Positions 7,867-16,383 of a DNA stretch of 39,647 bases are shown here, piece after piece. The stretch is taken from assembly GCA_019456405.1 (NCBI GenBank), contig WJXM01000066.1:1-39647 (forward strand), read 5' to 3'. Position 1 is the stretch's first letter, and every line of letters begins with the position of its first letter. The notes under the pieces were generated by a model. The model saw nothing but the letters and a program-made list of their open reading frames with translations. It did not search any database and was not told the DNA's origin. This DNA is from Ferrovum sp. (GTDB taxonomy: Bacteria; Pseudomonadota; Gammaproteobacteria; Burkholderiales; Ferrovaceae). A program made the position numbers and the translations under genes.

Positions 7867-10317
7867 TTACCGATACGACTCCCAGGCTTCCGCCGCCTTT
7901 CCTTGACCTCGTTCACGCAGCCAATGGGCTGGCCATCCATTCCCGTACTGGTGATGCAATTCCCGGATCATCGTAATGTCCGACTTTCCGGATGCGCCGA
8001 TAAAAGCCAGTTCGACGGGACCCAGACCCAGTTCAAAAAGCCGCCGACCTTCTGGGTGGATCATGTAGTAGAAGCGCTTGGGAGTTGCCCTGGCAATGAT
8101 CTCGATCTGTCGGCCATTCAGGCCGATATCCTGATACATCGGACGGATATTCTCGGTCATGGCTTCCGGATTGGGGAGCATGATTTTGGTTGGGCACGAT
8201 TCAAAGATTACATCCGCAATTCCTGAGCGTGTCAGGTCTGTCAGGCTCTGGGTAGCAAAGATCACCGCTACATTGGCTTTGCGTAGCACCTTGAGCCATT
8301 CCCGGATCTTGGCCTTGAATGCCGGGTGCCCCAGCATGATCCAGGCTTCATCCAGAATCAGCAGGGTGGGTTGTCCCCCGAATCGTTGCTCGATGCGGTG
8401 AAACAGATAGGTCAGTACCGGCAACACCAACTTGTCCCTCTTGTTCATCAAGTGTTCCATCTCGAATACCTGAAACGGATCCTCATCCAGACTGTCGTTT
8501 TCCGCATCCAGCAGGTGTCCAGCCATCCCGCGCAGGGTATAGGGTTGCAAAGCTTCGCGCAGAGCCCGATCCTGAATCAGGATCACGAAGTTGGTCATGG
8601 TTCGTTGGGCCATGACTTCGGTAGAAGCCCCGAGTTGGACCACAGCCCGGTAAATTTCCTGGCGGTGACTGGGAAGGATTTTCATGCCCTGGAGTTCGCA
8701 AAGTTGTTCCAGCCATTCAGCGGCCCATGTCTGCTCATTCTTCTCATTCACCCGAGACAATGGACAAAAAGCCAAATGGGCATGATCACCTGCAATATCG
8801 TAGTGCTGCCCCCCGGCTGACCATACCAATGGCAACATGGAGTATCCCTTGTCAAAGGCAAAAACCTGAGCGTTCGGATAGCGGAACTGCTGGGCGGCAA
8901 CCAGACCCAACAGGGTCGATTTTCCGGATCCCGTGGGTCCAAGGATGGCGGTATGCCCCAAATCCCCAGAGTGCAGACTCAACCGAAATGGCGTACTGCC
9001 ATCGGTTTTGGTGTAAATCAATGGTGGACTGTCCGGAGGATAAAATGGACAGGCATTTTTATCCGGGCCTGCCCATACCGAGGTGAAGGGCAGCAAGTGA
9101 GCGAGATTCAGGGTGTGAATGAGGGGGCGACGCACATTGGCCGATGTGTTCCCCGGCAGACTGCCCAGATAGGCTTCCACCGCGTTGACATCCTCGATGC
9201 GTGCGCCAAACCCGTGATTTTCGATGATCTTGACGACTTCACGGGTGATTTCATCCAGAACTGATTCATTTTCATGGGATAACAACAGCACGCTAGTGTA
9301 ATAACCATACAGTACCATTCCGCTGGAGGCCTCTGACAGGGCCTGTACTGCATCGTTAGCCATGCGATCGGCATCGGCATTGATGTGGGTCGCCTGCCCC
9401 CCGGCATTTTCGCGCATCAGGTTCATCATGCTCTTGCGCTTCTGGGCCCATTTGCTCCGGTACTGGTTAAGTGTTTTTTCAGCCTGCCCCGGATCCAGGT
9501 AGATAAACCGGTTACTCCAGCGATAAGACACCGGCAATCTCGACAAAAAATCCAGAATCCCCGGAAAACTGTGAGAGGGTAGCCCCGTCAGTCCGATGCA
9601 GGAGACATTCCTGCGTCCGACGCGAGGAACAAACCCGGTGGCAAAGTCGTGGTGCCCGAGCATGGCATCCAGGTACATGGGGATTTCCGGCATGAGAAAC
9701 TTGCGACTGACTGGATTCATGGATACGCACTGCTCCAGATGTGCCAGAAAAGGGCTGTTGATCTCCTGAGTGGCTGGGTCCGTCACATCAACCAGGCGCG
9801 TGATGTGCAGAAAACCCGAAAGCCGACCTTCGATTTCACGAATCTGGTTCTTGAACCGTTCCAGATTCCGTTCTGCCGTTGCGGCCACCAGTCCGTCCAC
9901 AAAAAGGTCAGCAGTTTTACGGGCGGCATCAGGCATGGGGAACCAGGTGAGGGTCAGAACATACCGGCTTCCGAATCCCACATGGGTGGATTCGTGCTGA
10001 CCCCGTCGTACTTCGTCGATCAGACGGGTGGTGCGGTCAGGGAAAGCGCCTTGGGGAGCATAGCCTGGCGCCGGGGCCCGGATCGCATCGCAATGCAACA
10101 CCCAGCCGTCTCCCAGTTTCATGGCCGAATTGATTCGTGCGGCCATGGCCTTGAGTTCTTCCGGGGTAGCCGAATCCAGATCCGGCCCCCGATAGTCCCA
10201 GGCGGCCATCAATCCCCCGCCTTTAGTCATGACGATACCGTCATCTACCATGGCGGCCCACGGCAGAAGGTCTGCCAGGCCATAGACCGCCGAACGGAAT
10301 TCCTTGAGTGCTCTCAT
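7867..10317 (-). CDS. trbE: TrbE/VirB4 conjugation ATPase
   Basis: The large cytoplasmic ATPase that powers T4SS assembly. The 816-aa product opens with FRSAVYGLADLLPWAAMVDDG and FRGPDLDSAT-like sequence (here YRGPDLDSATPEEL), typical of TrbE. Walker A is LGPTGSGKST at about residues 458-467 and Walker B LLILDEAW at about 652-659. The frame extends to 10626, but the real start is the ATG at 10317, which overlaps the trbD TGA (ATGA) and has GGGAG 8 bases upstream; the extra 103 residues are trbD shadow. Last gene of operon trbC-61 aa-trbD-trbE. Confidence 0.95.
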   Translation of the reverse strand: MRALKEFRSAVYGLADLLPWAAMVDDGIVMTKGGGLMAAWDYRGPDLDSATPEELKAMAARINSAMKLGDGWVLHCDAIRAPAPGYAPQGAFPDRTTRLIDEVRRGQHESTHVGFGSRYVLTLTWFPMPDAARKTADLFVDGLVAATAERNLERFKNQIREIEGRLSGFLHITRLVDVTDPATQEINSPFLAHLEQCVSMNPVSRKFLMPEIPMYLDAMLGHHDFATGFVPRVGRRNVSCIGLTGLPSHSFPGILDFLSRLPVSYRWSNRFIYLDPGQAEKTLNQYRSKWAQKRKSMMNLMRENAGGQATHINADADRMANDAVQALSEASSGMVLYGYYTSVLLLSHENESVLDEITREVVKIIENHGFGARIEDVNAVEAYLGSLPGNTSANVRRPLIHTLNLAHLLPFTSVWAGPDKNACPFYPPDSPPLIYTKTDGSTPFRLSLHSGDLGHTAILGPTGSGKSTLLGLVAAQQFRYPNAQVFAFDKGYSMLPLVWSAGGQHYDIAGDHAHLAFCPLSRVNEKNEQTWAAEWLEQLCELQGMKILPSHRQEIYRAVVQLGASTEVMAQRTMTNFVILIQDRALREALQPYTLRGMAGHLLDAENDSLDEDPFQVFEMEHLMNKRDKLVLPVLTYLFHRIEQRFGGQPTLLILDEAWIMLGHPAFKAKIREWLKVLRKANVAVIFATQSLTDLTRSGIADVIFESCPTKIMLPNPEAMTENIRPMYQDIGLNGRQIEIIARATPKRFYYMIHPEGRRLFELGLGPVELAFIGASGKSDITMIRELHHQYGNGWPAHWLRERGQGKAAEAWESYR

Positions 10318-10613
10318 GTCTTGATCTCCCTGATTTTGGCGTAAGGTGTTGCCCTTGATGGGTAGAACCGCCTGTATTTCATCAGTCTGGTTCCTGTCTT
10401 TGATAGTTGAGGATCGTAGGCCGCCGCTCGGCTCAGGGCCCATTGCCCGATGACCCACAGCACAATCCCGATAGCAGCCGCCCAGAGTTTGGCAAGAGAA
10501 AATATGAACATTCCGGCCAGAATGGCCAGCATGAGTACGAGATTTCGCTCTCCCCCCATCATGAGAATGGGGCGGTTCAGGGATTCGTGAATTGGCGTTG
10601 CTTCGTCGCTCAT
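10314..10613 (-). CDS. trbD: TrbD/VirB3-like protein
   Basis: Small inner-membrane T4SS component. The 99-aa product has the TrbD pattern: PIHESLNRPILMMGGERNLVL, two membrane helices (about 24-44 and 45-62), then a basic tail with YDPQLSKTGTRLMKYRRFY. The start overlaps the preceding 61-aa gene and the stop overlaps trbE, so the four genes are translationally coupled. GGAGA precedes the ATG. Confidence 0.92.
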   Translation of the reverse strand: MSDEATPIHESLNRPILMMGGERNLVLMLAILAGMFIFSLAKLWAAAIGIVLWVIGQWALSRAAAYDPQLSKTGTRLMKYRRFYPSRATPYAKIREIKT

Positions 10614-10795
10614 TGAAAATCTCCATGGATCTTGGCCATCATCTCTGCAAGGTAGGCAGTCTTGCGCAAGGCCACAGCGATTTCTTTCAGGCTGTGACCT
10701 TGGTCCAGAAGAGGCTGAATGATTACGGTAAGGTCCAGTTCGCCTGGAAAGAATTCTTCCGAACCTGGTTCCTCCTCGTTTCCTTGAGTGACCAT
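10610..10795 (-). CDS. Small 61-aa protein between trbC and trbD
   Basis: Not recognised. The product MVTQGNEEEPGSEEFF... has an acidic N-terminus and a helical C-terminal half (LLDQGHSLKEIAVALRKTAYLAEMMAKIHGDF) that could include a helix-turn-helix-like turn. Evidence that it is real is the exact packing: its ATG shares a base with the trbC TGA (TGATG) and its own TGA overlaps the trbD ATG. A TTG one codon upstream is an alternative start. The coupling suggests a cytosolic accessory or regulatory factor for the channel. Confidence 0.72.
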   Translation of the reverse strand: MVTQGNEEEPGSEEFFPGELDLTVIIQPLLDQGHSLKEIAVALRKTAYLAEMMAKIHGDFQ

Positions 10796-11136
10796 CAATA
10801 GATCAGCGCACCGGTCAGCCCCATGGCTGCGAGGAATTTGTCCCCCAGAACGATAAAGGCAACACCGAGCACCACGAAAAGTGCCTTCTTGGCAATGCCG
10901 CCCAGTTCTTCACCAAACACCAGGGCGGCCCCAGCAGCGAGAAAAGCAATGACGCTGATTGCGGTAGCCACTGGCCCCGTGAGGTCACTTTGCAGTTGGA
11001 TGATTGCACTGTCCCATGGAAGGCCACCGGCGCCAGTAGCAAAAGCATTGGAAATGGTGGCCAGGAAAACCACGCCGGTCATTCCAACACGGCGAATGGT
11101 CGGGTTGTGGATTGTGGTGGAAATTGATTTTTTCAT
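10795..11136 (-). CDS. trbC: TrbC/VirB2-like pilin
   Basis: Major pilin precursor. The 113-aa product has a long signal region with a hydrophobic stretch ending near ISNAFA|TGAGGLPWD, then two membrane helices (about 55-72 and 82-98) separated by GEELGGIAKK, and LTGPVATAISVI, all typical of TrbC. P-type pilins are trimmed and cyclised by TraF, whose gene is at 16922-17476. AGGG precedes the ATG. First gene of its operon, behind conserved box C. Confidence 0.92.
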   Translation of the reverse strand: MKKSISTTIHNPTIRRVGMTGVVFLATISNAFATGAGGLPWDSAIIQLQSDLTGPVATAISVIAFLAAGAALVFGEELGGIAKKALFVVLGVAFIVLGDKFLAAMGLTGALIY

Positions 11137-11181
11137 GCTGTTTCGCCCTTGATATTGGACCTCGACATGAGGTCCCTATCC

Positions 11182-11201
11182 AGACTCAGCAGGGGGGGAA
11201 G
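11182..11201 (-). promoter_or_regulatory. Conserved transfer-operon box C (trbC-trbE)
   Basis: Minus-strand reading CTTCCCCCCCTGCTGAGTCT, followed by GGATAG and a perfect inverted repeat GGACCTC-atgtc-GAGGTCC (11157-11175). The trbC ATG is 20 bases further on. The rest of the interval to 11432 holds no gene that I can support; it includes the palindrome GCAAATTTGC near 11280. Confidence 0.78.
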
Positions 11202-11432
11202 TGTGGGGGTCGTTGACTACGACTTGCCCATCACATTAAAGTCGCAGAGAGGTTCGGCAATGGTTTGGCCGGGAAACATAGCAAATTTGCGACAATGATT
11301 ATTTTAGGGTATCTGGATTTGAGTGTGTTTGCCAACAACAAAATCCGGTTTTGACTGCTGAGGCTCCCGCCGCTCCCAAAGGGTGACGACACGACTCGGC
11401 CGCAACTGTCTAATATGTTATGCTGCCGCGTC

Positions 11433-12452
11433 ATGGCAAAAAAACCAAAAGACATTACACCACGATTCGGGATAGGGGAGTGGTTTGGCTTCAATCTGAC
11501 GCAGCTTTCTGGGGGGGAGCGCCGCCAACTTGCCGCCGAAGTCCTTAAGCCGAAGAAAGATCGAACCCCACAACAGTGCCCCTTTCAGGCGCGCAAGCAA
11601 GGCGCTGTCTGCTCCAAGGATGGTGGGGTTTGTTCGCTCCGGCTCTACTCCTACGACACTCACCCAGACAACGGACGGGCAGTCGGTATCCCTGTTGAGG
11701 ACAAGCAAGGCGACCTTCGCGCCACCTGTCCGTATCGCTTCCACGATGACCTCGACGTGTTCAAGTGGGTCGGCGAAACCATTCTTGGCGACCCTGACCC
11801 GCTGCTGGTCGGTGAAGTCGGCTTCCTTGAAGCCGGGGCCTCGACTGACAGCGAAGGCGGCGATGACGTGGGCCGCATCGACGTGGTTCTGGTTAGCACA
11901 AAGACCCCCAAGGAAGCACCGATGAATTGGGCTGCCCTTGAGATTCAGGCCGTCTATTTCAGCGGCAACGCCATGAAAGGCGAGTTTGAAGCCTTCAACG
12001 ATGCCGCCGTGGATTGGGTCATTTTCCCGGCCGGCCGTCGTCGCCCTGACTACCGCAGCAGCGGCCCCAAGCGCTTGATGCCGCAACTTCAAATCAAAGT
12101 CCCGACGCTGCGTCGCTGGGGCAAGAAGATGGCCGTGGTCGTTGACCGCGCCTTCTTCGATTCCATCGGTGAGATGGACAACGTGGCCGATATATCCAAT
12201 GCTGACATTGCGTGGTTCATCGTCCGCTTTGAAGAGGTCGAAGGCCAGAAGCGCACGCGCATCGTGCGGAATGAAGTCCGGTACACCACGCTTGAGCGCT
12301 CGGTGGAAGGGCTGACTGGTGGCAAGCCGGTTCCCCTACTGGTGTTTGAGACACGCATCACCGACAAGATCGTTCACCGGGCCCCCATCACTGAGCCGGT
12401 CGATGACGGTCTGCCGCTCGAGAACGGCAACGGCGCCGACGCCGCAAACTGA
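11433..12452 (+). CDS. NotI-type restriction endonuclease
   Basis: Predicted Type II restriction enzyme of the NotI family. The 339-aa product shows the metal-binding cysteine pattern of NotI (CPF at about 49, then C-x6-CSL, and CPYRF near 101; NotI binds one iron through four Cys). It also has the nuclease core RIDVVLV (Asp about 150) and WAALEIQAVYFSG, where E-I-Q (about 170-172) matches the E-x-Q active site of NotI rather than the usual E-x-K. The ATG at 11433 is preferred over 11415, although no ribosome site is clear and a near-leaderless message from TAATAT at 11413 is possible. It is GC-rich and plus-strand, unlike the backbone. Its partner methyltransferase follows. Confidence 0.8.
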   Translation: MAKKPKDITPRFGIGEWFGFNLTQLSGGERRQLAAEVLKPKKDRTPQQCPFQARKQGAVCSKDGGVCSLRLYSYDTHPDNGRAVGIPVEDKQGDLRATCPYRFHDDLDVFKWVGETILGDPDPLLVGEVGFLEAGASTDSEGGDDVGRIDVVLVSTKTPKEAPMNWAALEIQAVYFSGNAMKGEFEAFNDAAVDWVIFPAGRRRPDYRSSGPKRLMPQLQIKVPTLRRWGKKMAVVVDRAFFDSIGEMDNVADISNADIAWFIVRFEEVEGQKRTRIVRNEVRYTTLERSVEGLTGGKPVPLLVFETRITDKIVHRAPITEPVDDGLPLENGNGADAAN

Positions 12453-12477
12453 CCACAAGTTGCTTGACTGACAAAGG

Positions 12478-12543
12478 CCGTGAATGTTCACGGGCCTTGA
12501 CGCGCCTGTACATCCTTGTTACTCTCCGTGAATGTTCACGGAG
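12478..12543 (+). promoter_or_regulatory. Methyltransferase promoter between two identical palindromes
   Basis: CCGTGAATGTTCACGG occurs at 12478-12493 and again at 12526-12541, the second extending to a 20-bp palindrome (12524-12543). Between them lies a promoter-like pair TTGACG (12497-12502), 17 bases, TACTCT (12520-12525). The second palindrome covers the -10 edge, the probable start site and the ribosome site (GGAG, 12540-12543). Binding by a repressor at both sites would block transcription and translation of the methyltransferase. Confidence 0.75.
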
Positions 12544-12552
12544 AAAATAACA

Positions 12553-13581
12553 ATGGCAACCGACGCCACCGCACTACAACGGCAGATCCGCCGCATTGAA
12601 CGCCTGAAAGAGCAAGGTGTCACACGCGCCACTGTACTGGTTCACAGCGAATGCAAACCGGCCCTTGAAGGGCTGCGACATCACTTCGTTGACCCCGACA
12701 AAGCGCAAGCGCTGGCCTCGTTGGTTGAACAGCTCCACGACAAGAGGACCCCGACAAATGTTGCGCAGGTTCGCCAGCTCAGTCCGTTTCGCTATCCGGG
12801 CGGCAAGACATGGCTTGTCCCGGAAGTGCGTAAGTGGCTGACTGCCTCCAAGGTCACGCCCTCAGTGTTTGTGGAGCCCTTTGCGGGTGGTGCGATGGTG
12901 GGCCTGTCGGCCGCCGCTGAGGGCTTGGCCGAACACGTCTTTCTGGGCGAACTGGACGACGATGTGGCCGCTGTCTGGCAAACTATCTTCCACGACAGGC
13001 CCGCTGACGTGATGTGGCTTTGCAAGCAGATCATCGACTTCGATGTGAACCTTGAGAACGTCCGGGCCATCCTCGACGGTAACCCGAAGAGCGTTCGCGG
13101 CCGGGCCTTCCGTACCATCGTCAAGAACCGGATGCAGCGCGGCGGCATCATGGCCGCAGGCGCTGGCCTCGTTAAGACCGGAGAGGCTGGGCGCGGCCTC
13201 AATTCCCGCTGGTATCCCGACACACTGACCCGTCGCATCGAAGCCTTGCTGGCCATGCGCGACCGGATCACCTTCGAGCAGGCAGACGCCTTCGAGTTGG
13301 TGCAGCGCTATGCCGATGATGCGAATGCGTTCTTCTTCGTTGATCCGCCCTACACCGCAGGCGGAAAGAAGGCCGGGGCACGGCTCTACACCCACAACGA
13401 AATCGACCATGAAGGGCTGTTCGCGCTTATGGCCTCGGTGCGTGGTTCAGTGATGTTGACCTATGACGATACGCCGGAAGTGCGCTTGAAGGCGGAACGT
13501 TTTGGCTTCCGCATTGAGCCAGTGCCGATGAAGAACACCCATCACGAGGTTATCCGTGAACTGTTGATCTTGAAGCCCTGA
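12553..13581 (+). CDS. D12-class DNA adenine methyltransferase
   Basis: Dam-like N6-adenine methyltransferase, presumably protecting DNA from the neighbouring NotI-type enzyme. The 342-aa product has SPFRYPGGKTWLVPEV, the AdoMet motif VFVEPFAGGAMVGL near residue 105, and the catalytic FVDPPYT near 263-268, in the D12 order. An N-terminal extension of about 75 residues (helical, ALQRQIRRIERLKEQGV...) precedes the core and could bind the operator. The frame is open from 12532, but the ATG at 12553 has GGAG 9 bases upstream; the earlier ATG lies inside the palindrome. Composition matches the restriction gene. Confidence 0.88.
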   Translation: MATDATALQRQIRRIERLKEQGVTRATVLVHSECKPALEGLRHHFVDPDKAQALASLVEQLHDKRTPTNVAQVRQLSPFRYPGGKTWLVPEVRKWLTASKVTPSVFVEPFAGGAMVGLSAAAEGLAEHVFLGELDDDVAAVWQTIFHDRPADVMWLCKQIIDFDVNLENVRAILDGNPKSVRGRAFRTIVKNRMQRGGIMAAGAGLVKTGEAGRGLNSRWYPDTLTRRIEALLAMRDRITFEQADAFELVQRYADDANAFFFVDPPYTAGGKKAGARLYTHNEIDHEGLFALMASVRGSVMLTYDDTPEVRLKAERFGFRIEPVPMKNTHHEVIRELLILKP

Positions 13582-13640
13582 CAGAGCCTTCAGGCTTACG
13601 TCGACGTCGCAGAGTCTTGGGAAACGGATAAGACACGCAT

Positions 13641-14528
13641 CTATTCATTTTTTCGTGCAACCCATTGTGTATGCTCACGTGAAAATGCAGCCTCTGCACT
13701 TATGACAAATTCAGAAAGCTCATGATTGTTTTGAATCGACATTGCCTCGCCCTTAATCAGCACAATTTCATGGGCCGCGAGAGAATAAGATGAGGCGAGT
13801 TCATTGTGCTTCTTCGCTTGAAGCCAAGTTATTACTCCACTTGCAGCAACAGCTACCACCTCAATGGGGAGATAAAAAGACTGATCCTGTACACGAAGTA
13901 AGAGCATAAAGATTGCAAGCAGGTGAAGAGCAACTGCTACCCAAAACCACAAGCTGGCACGTTTCCTGTTGAAAATATATTTGAGTCCATACCAATCGGC
14001 CTGATCTTGTACTCGATCGGACAGATACACAGCAAGACGCTCGGGCACGTCTTTCGCGCGCACCTCTTTCATGACATCGGTAATTGGAAGGTTAAGGTAT
14101 GCATTTGTACTTAGGGCTGCGGCGAGGTTCCGGTTCTGAGTCAGTATCTCCTTGAGGTCTCGGATAAAGGTCTTCGATACAATCTCCAGTTTTTCACAGT
14201 CATCATATGGCTCTGCACGCATCATCCAGCGCCAACAACGTGTCTTTACGGATTCAGCCACAGCACGGCCGTTGTACCAAGTTTCATCAGGCCTTTTTAC
14301 TCGTAGGTAAATTAGAATTCCCAAGGTAAGAATAAAAAGAAGCGCAGATATAAAAGTACCGATGCGTGAACTAGACGAAACATAAGAAACAGCAGCCGCA
14401 ACAACCAGAAGGATAAGGTAACTCATCAAGCCAATAAAGTAGATCTTCTGAGCACCTAGTGACGCACTATTAGATGCTCTATACAGACCAGAAAATTGAT
14501 TATCAGTCACCAACCTCGTTTGACTCAT
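13641..14528 (-). CDS. SLATT/DUF4231-like four-helix membrane protein, putative effector
   Basis: 295-aa protein with two pairs of membrane helices (about 29-50 and 57-76; 190-210 and 220-238) and helical cytosolic segments between and after them. This layout resembles tandem SLATT domains, two-helix membrane modules that act as predicted pore-forming effectors in nucleotide-signal defence systems. The match is by architecture, not a decisive motif. Its ATG overlaps the TIR gene's TGA (ATGA), so the two are translationally coupled. It is AT-richer than the flanking R-M genes and oriented against them. A role as membrane-disrupting effector triggered by the TIR partner is inference. Confidence 0.7.
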   Translation of the reverse strand: MSQTRLVTDNQFSGLYRASNSASLGAQKIYFIGLMSYLILLVVAAAVSYVSSSSRIGTFISALLFILTLGILIYLRVKRPDETWYNGRAVAESVKTRCWRWMMRAEPYDDCEKLEIVSKTFIRDLKEILTQNRNLAAALSTNAYLNLPITDVMKEVRAKDVPERLAVYLSDRVQDQADWYGLKYIFNRKRASLWFWVAVALHLLAIFMLLLRVQDQSFYLPIEVVAVAASGVITWLQAKKHNELASSYSLAAHEIVLIKGEAMSIQNNHELSEFVISAEAAFSREHTQWVARKNE

Positions 14529-14932
14529 ACAAGTTCTCTGACGGCCCTTATTACACTCGCACTATTCCAACCGACCATTTTACTCGCCGCTTTCTGAACG
14601 TTGACCGGAATCCGCTCCTGCCCCCATGGCTCAACTCCGATAATTACTTTTTTCATGCGTACAGCTTCATTAATTTCATAATCAATCCATGCACTATGTG
14701 CTGCGTACATACCAGCGCAAATAATCACACACTGAGCTACTGAGATTTGTCTCGTCATTGCTTCAGACAGCCCCTTTGAGGTCTTATCAGTCAGCCTGTC
14801 TGTGCTCGGAACACTGCAATTCTTCCAATCAAAATGAGGTGCATTTTCAAGCCAACCAGCGATTGTCTTGTAATGATCGCTGTAAGCCCAAGCGTGGCTA
14901 ATAAATAATGTCCTTGTCTTGAGTTCGGGCAT
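14525..14932 (-). CDS. ThsB-like TIR-fold protein, putative sensor/signal synthase
   Basis: 135-aa single-domain protein of the TIR-like (DUF1863/ThsB) type. Visible signatures are TLFISHAWAYSDHYKTI at the start, SVAQCVIICAG in the middle, WIDYEINEA (candidate catalytic Glu at about 86) and VIIGVEPWGQERIPV then KMVGWNSASVI at the end, the characteristic ThsB tail. In Thoeris, ThsB TIR proteins detect phage and make a nucleotide signal for ThsA. Here the partner is a SLATT-like membrane protein instead of ThsA. AGGAG lies 7 bases before the ATG. Confidence 0.82.
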   Translation of the reverse strand: MPELKTRTLFISHAWAYSDHYKTIAGWLENAPHFDWKNCSVPSTDRLTDKTSKGLSEAMTRQISVAQCVIICAGMYAAHSAWIDYEINEAVRMKKVIIGVEPWGQERIPVNVQKAASKMVGWNSASVIRAVRELV

Positions 14933-15135
14933 GCCTGTCTCCTATCAAATTTAAGAACGGATCCCCCGTCCAAGTAACACGGGGGCTATGAATACAGTAA
15001 GCGTCCAGTAAAGACACATGTTATTTTGGGCATTGCTGAGGCACTCTGTTATTTTACACGGAGGAACTGGGCACGGGGCAGGAATCGAGAAGGGTGGAGT
15101 GGGAACAGCGGGTGGCGGCCTGGAAAGGCGGTTCG

Positions 15136-16383
15136 TCAGTAAAATGAGTGGGTGAGTTTTGGTTCTGGTAGTTTTCCAAGTACATGATATAGAGCGAGTT
15201 CCAGCATTTCAAATGTCCGGAAACCGTACGCTTTTCTCATAGTGACTTTGGCTTTGTTGTTCAGACCCTCGACAATGCCACTGGAAAACTGTTTTCGGGC
15301 CCGGAAATAGTTGAGCATGAGTTCGCGATGATTGCGGACGGTGCGGACGAATTTCTTCAGCGGCTCGATCTTTGAGCGCATGACTTCGGTGCACCATTGA
15401 TCGAGAAACTTCCCTGCCCAGATGGGTGAATCGTAGTCCCAGAAGTGCTGAAAATACTCCTTGAAAAGATAAGCCCGCACGCTCTGCAAGTTGTAGCGGA
15501 GGACATCGCGCAATTTGACCCGCTGCTTTGGGGTCAGATGGGTCCTGCGTTTGAGCAGGCACCAGCGCGATTTCTTCAACACCGGCTCGTAGCCGTCCTG
15601 AACCAGTCGTCTGGCCTCGGAGGCGCGCACCTCGTCGAGCGCCAGATTCAGTTTGGCGACAATGTGGAACCGGTCAAGGATATTCAGCGCGTTCGTGCAA
15701 TGCTTCTCGATCAGCGTGAGATAGGGCTTCCACATATCGGAGCAGACGAACTCGATCTTCTCGGCCAGTTCCTTGCCGATCAGGGTAAAGAACTTCCCGA
15801 AGCTTTCCAGTGTCCGTTCCTTGCCAACCCACAGTAGCCGGACGCAACCGGCCTCGATCTGGTACACCAGCGTCAGATATTGATGCCCTTTCCCGTACTG
15901 GATTTCATCCACGCCAATGGCTCGGATCGTGCCCAGTTCCCGGTGCGCCAGCCCCCATTGCACCACATACTCCACCGACTGAACGACCTTCTCCCAACTG
16001 GTGTGGAAACTCTGCGCAGTTTCTTTCCACGACAGTTTGCGCGCCCAGTGGGCCAGATACAACATGTAGGCCCTGCACAGCGTGTGCTTGCCGATACCCC
16101 AGGGTACTTCTTCGATGGTGACCCCGCAACGCTGGCAATCAACCCGCCGCATGCAGTACAGTAGGAACACGGCAAAGCCCCAGATCGGAATGAATTCAAA
16201 CCGTCGGCAACTGCGGTGGTCATAACTTGGGGCGGATTGCCCACATCCAGAGCAGCGTGGTTTGGAGCCGAGCCTGGGACGCACATCGATCTCGATGGTT
16301 TTGGTCTCCTCGCACAATCGGGCATCGGTATAAACAAAGCCGGGAAAATGATGACATGCATTGAGCAGACGGGTGAGTAACAT
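15136..16383 (-). mobile_element. ISL3-family transposase, full length
   Basis: DDE transposase of the ISL3 family. An N-terminal zinc-ribbon has CSGCG near residue 45 and CQRCG near 85. The catalytic core shows AIGVDEIQYGKG, FVCSDMWKPYL and the Glu in SSGIVEGLNNKAKV, with the family ending RKAYGFRTFEMLELALYHVLG. No frameshift is seen, so it may be active. The start at 16383 (415 aa) matches the usual length; an ATG at 16419 is possible. I could not settle the terminal repeats: a weak pair is GGGAACAGCGGGTG near 15101 against GGAGCAGCGTGTG near 16454 on the other strand. It separates the TIR/SLATT pair from orphan ORFs. Confidence 0.9.

Noticed and set aside
10318-10626. N-terminal extension of TrbE
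   Set aside because: It is the trbD region in another frame; the ATG at 10317 is coupled to the trbD stop.
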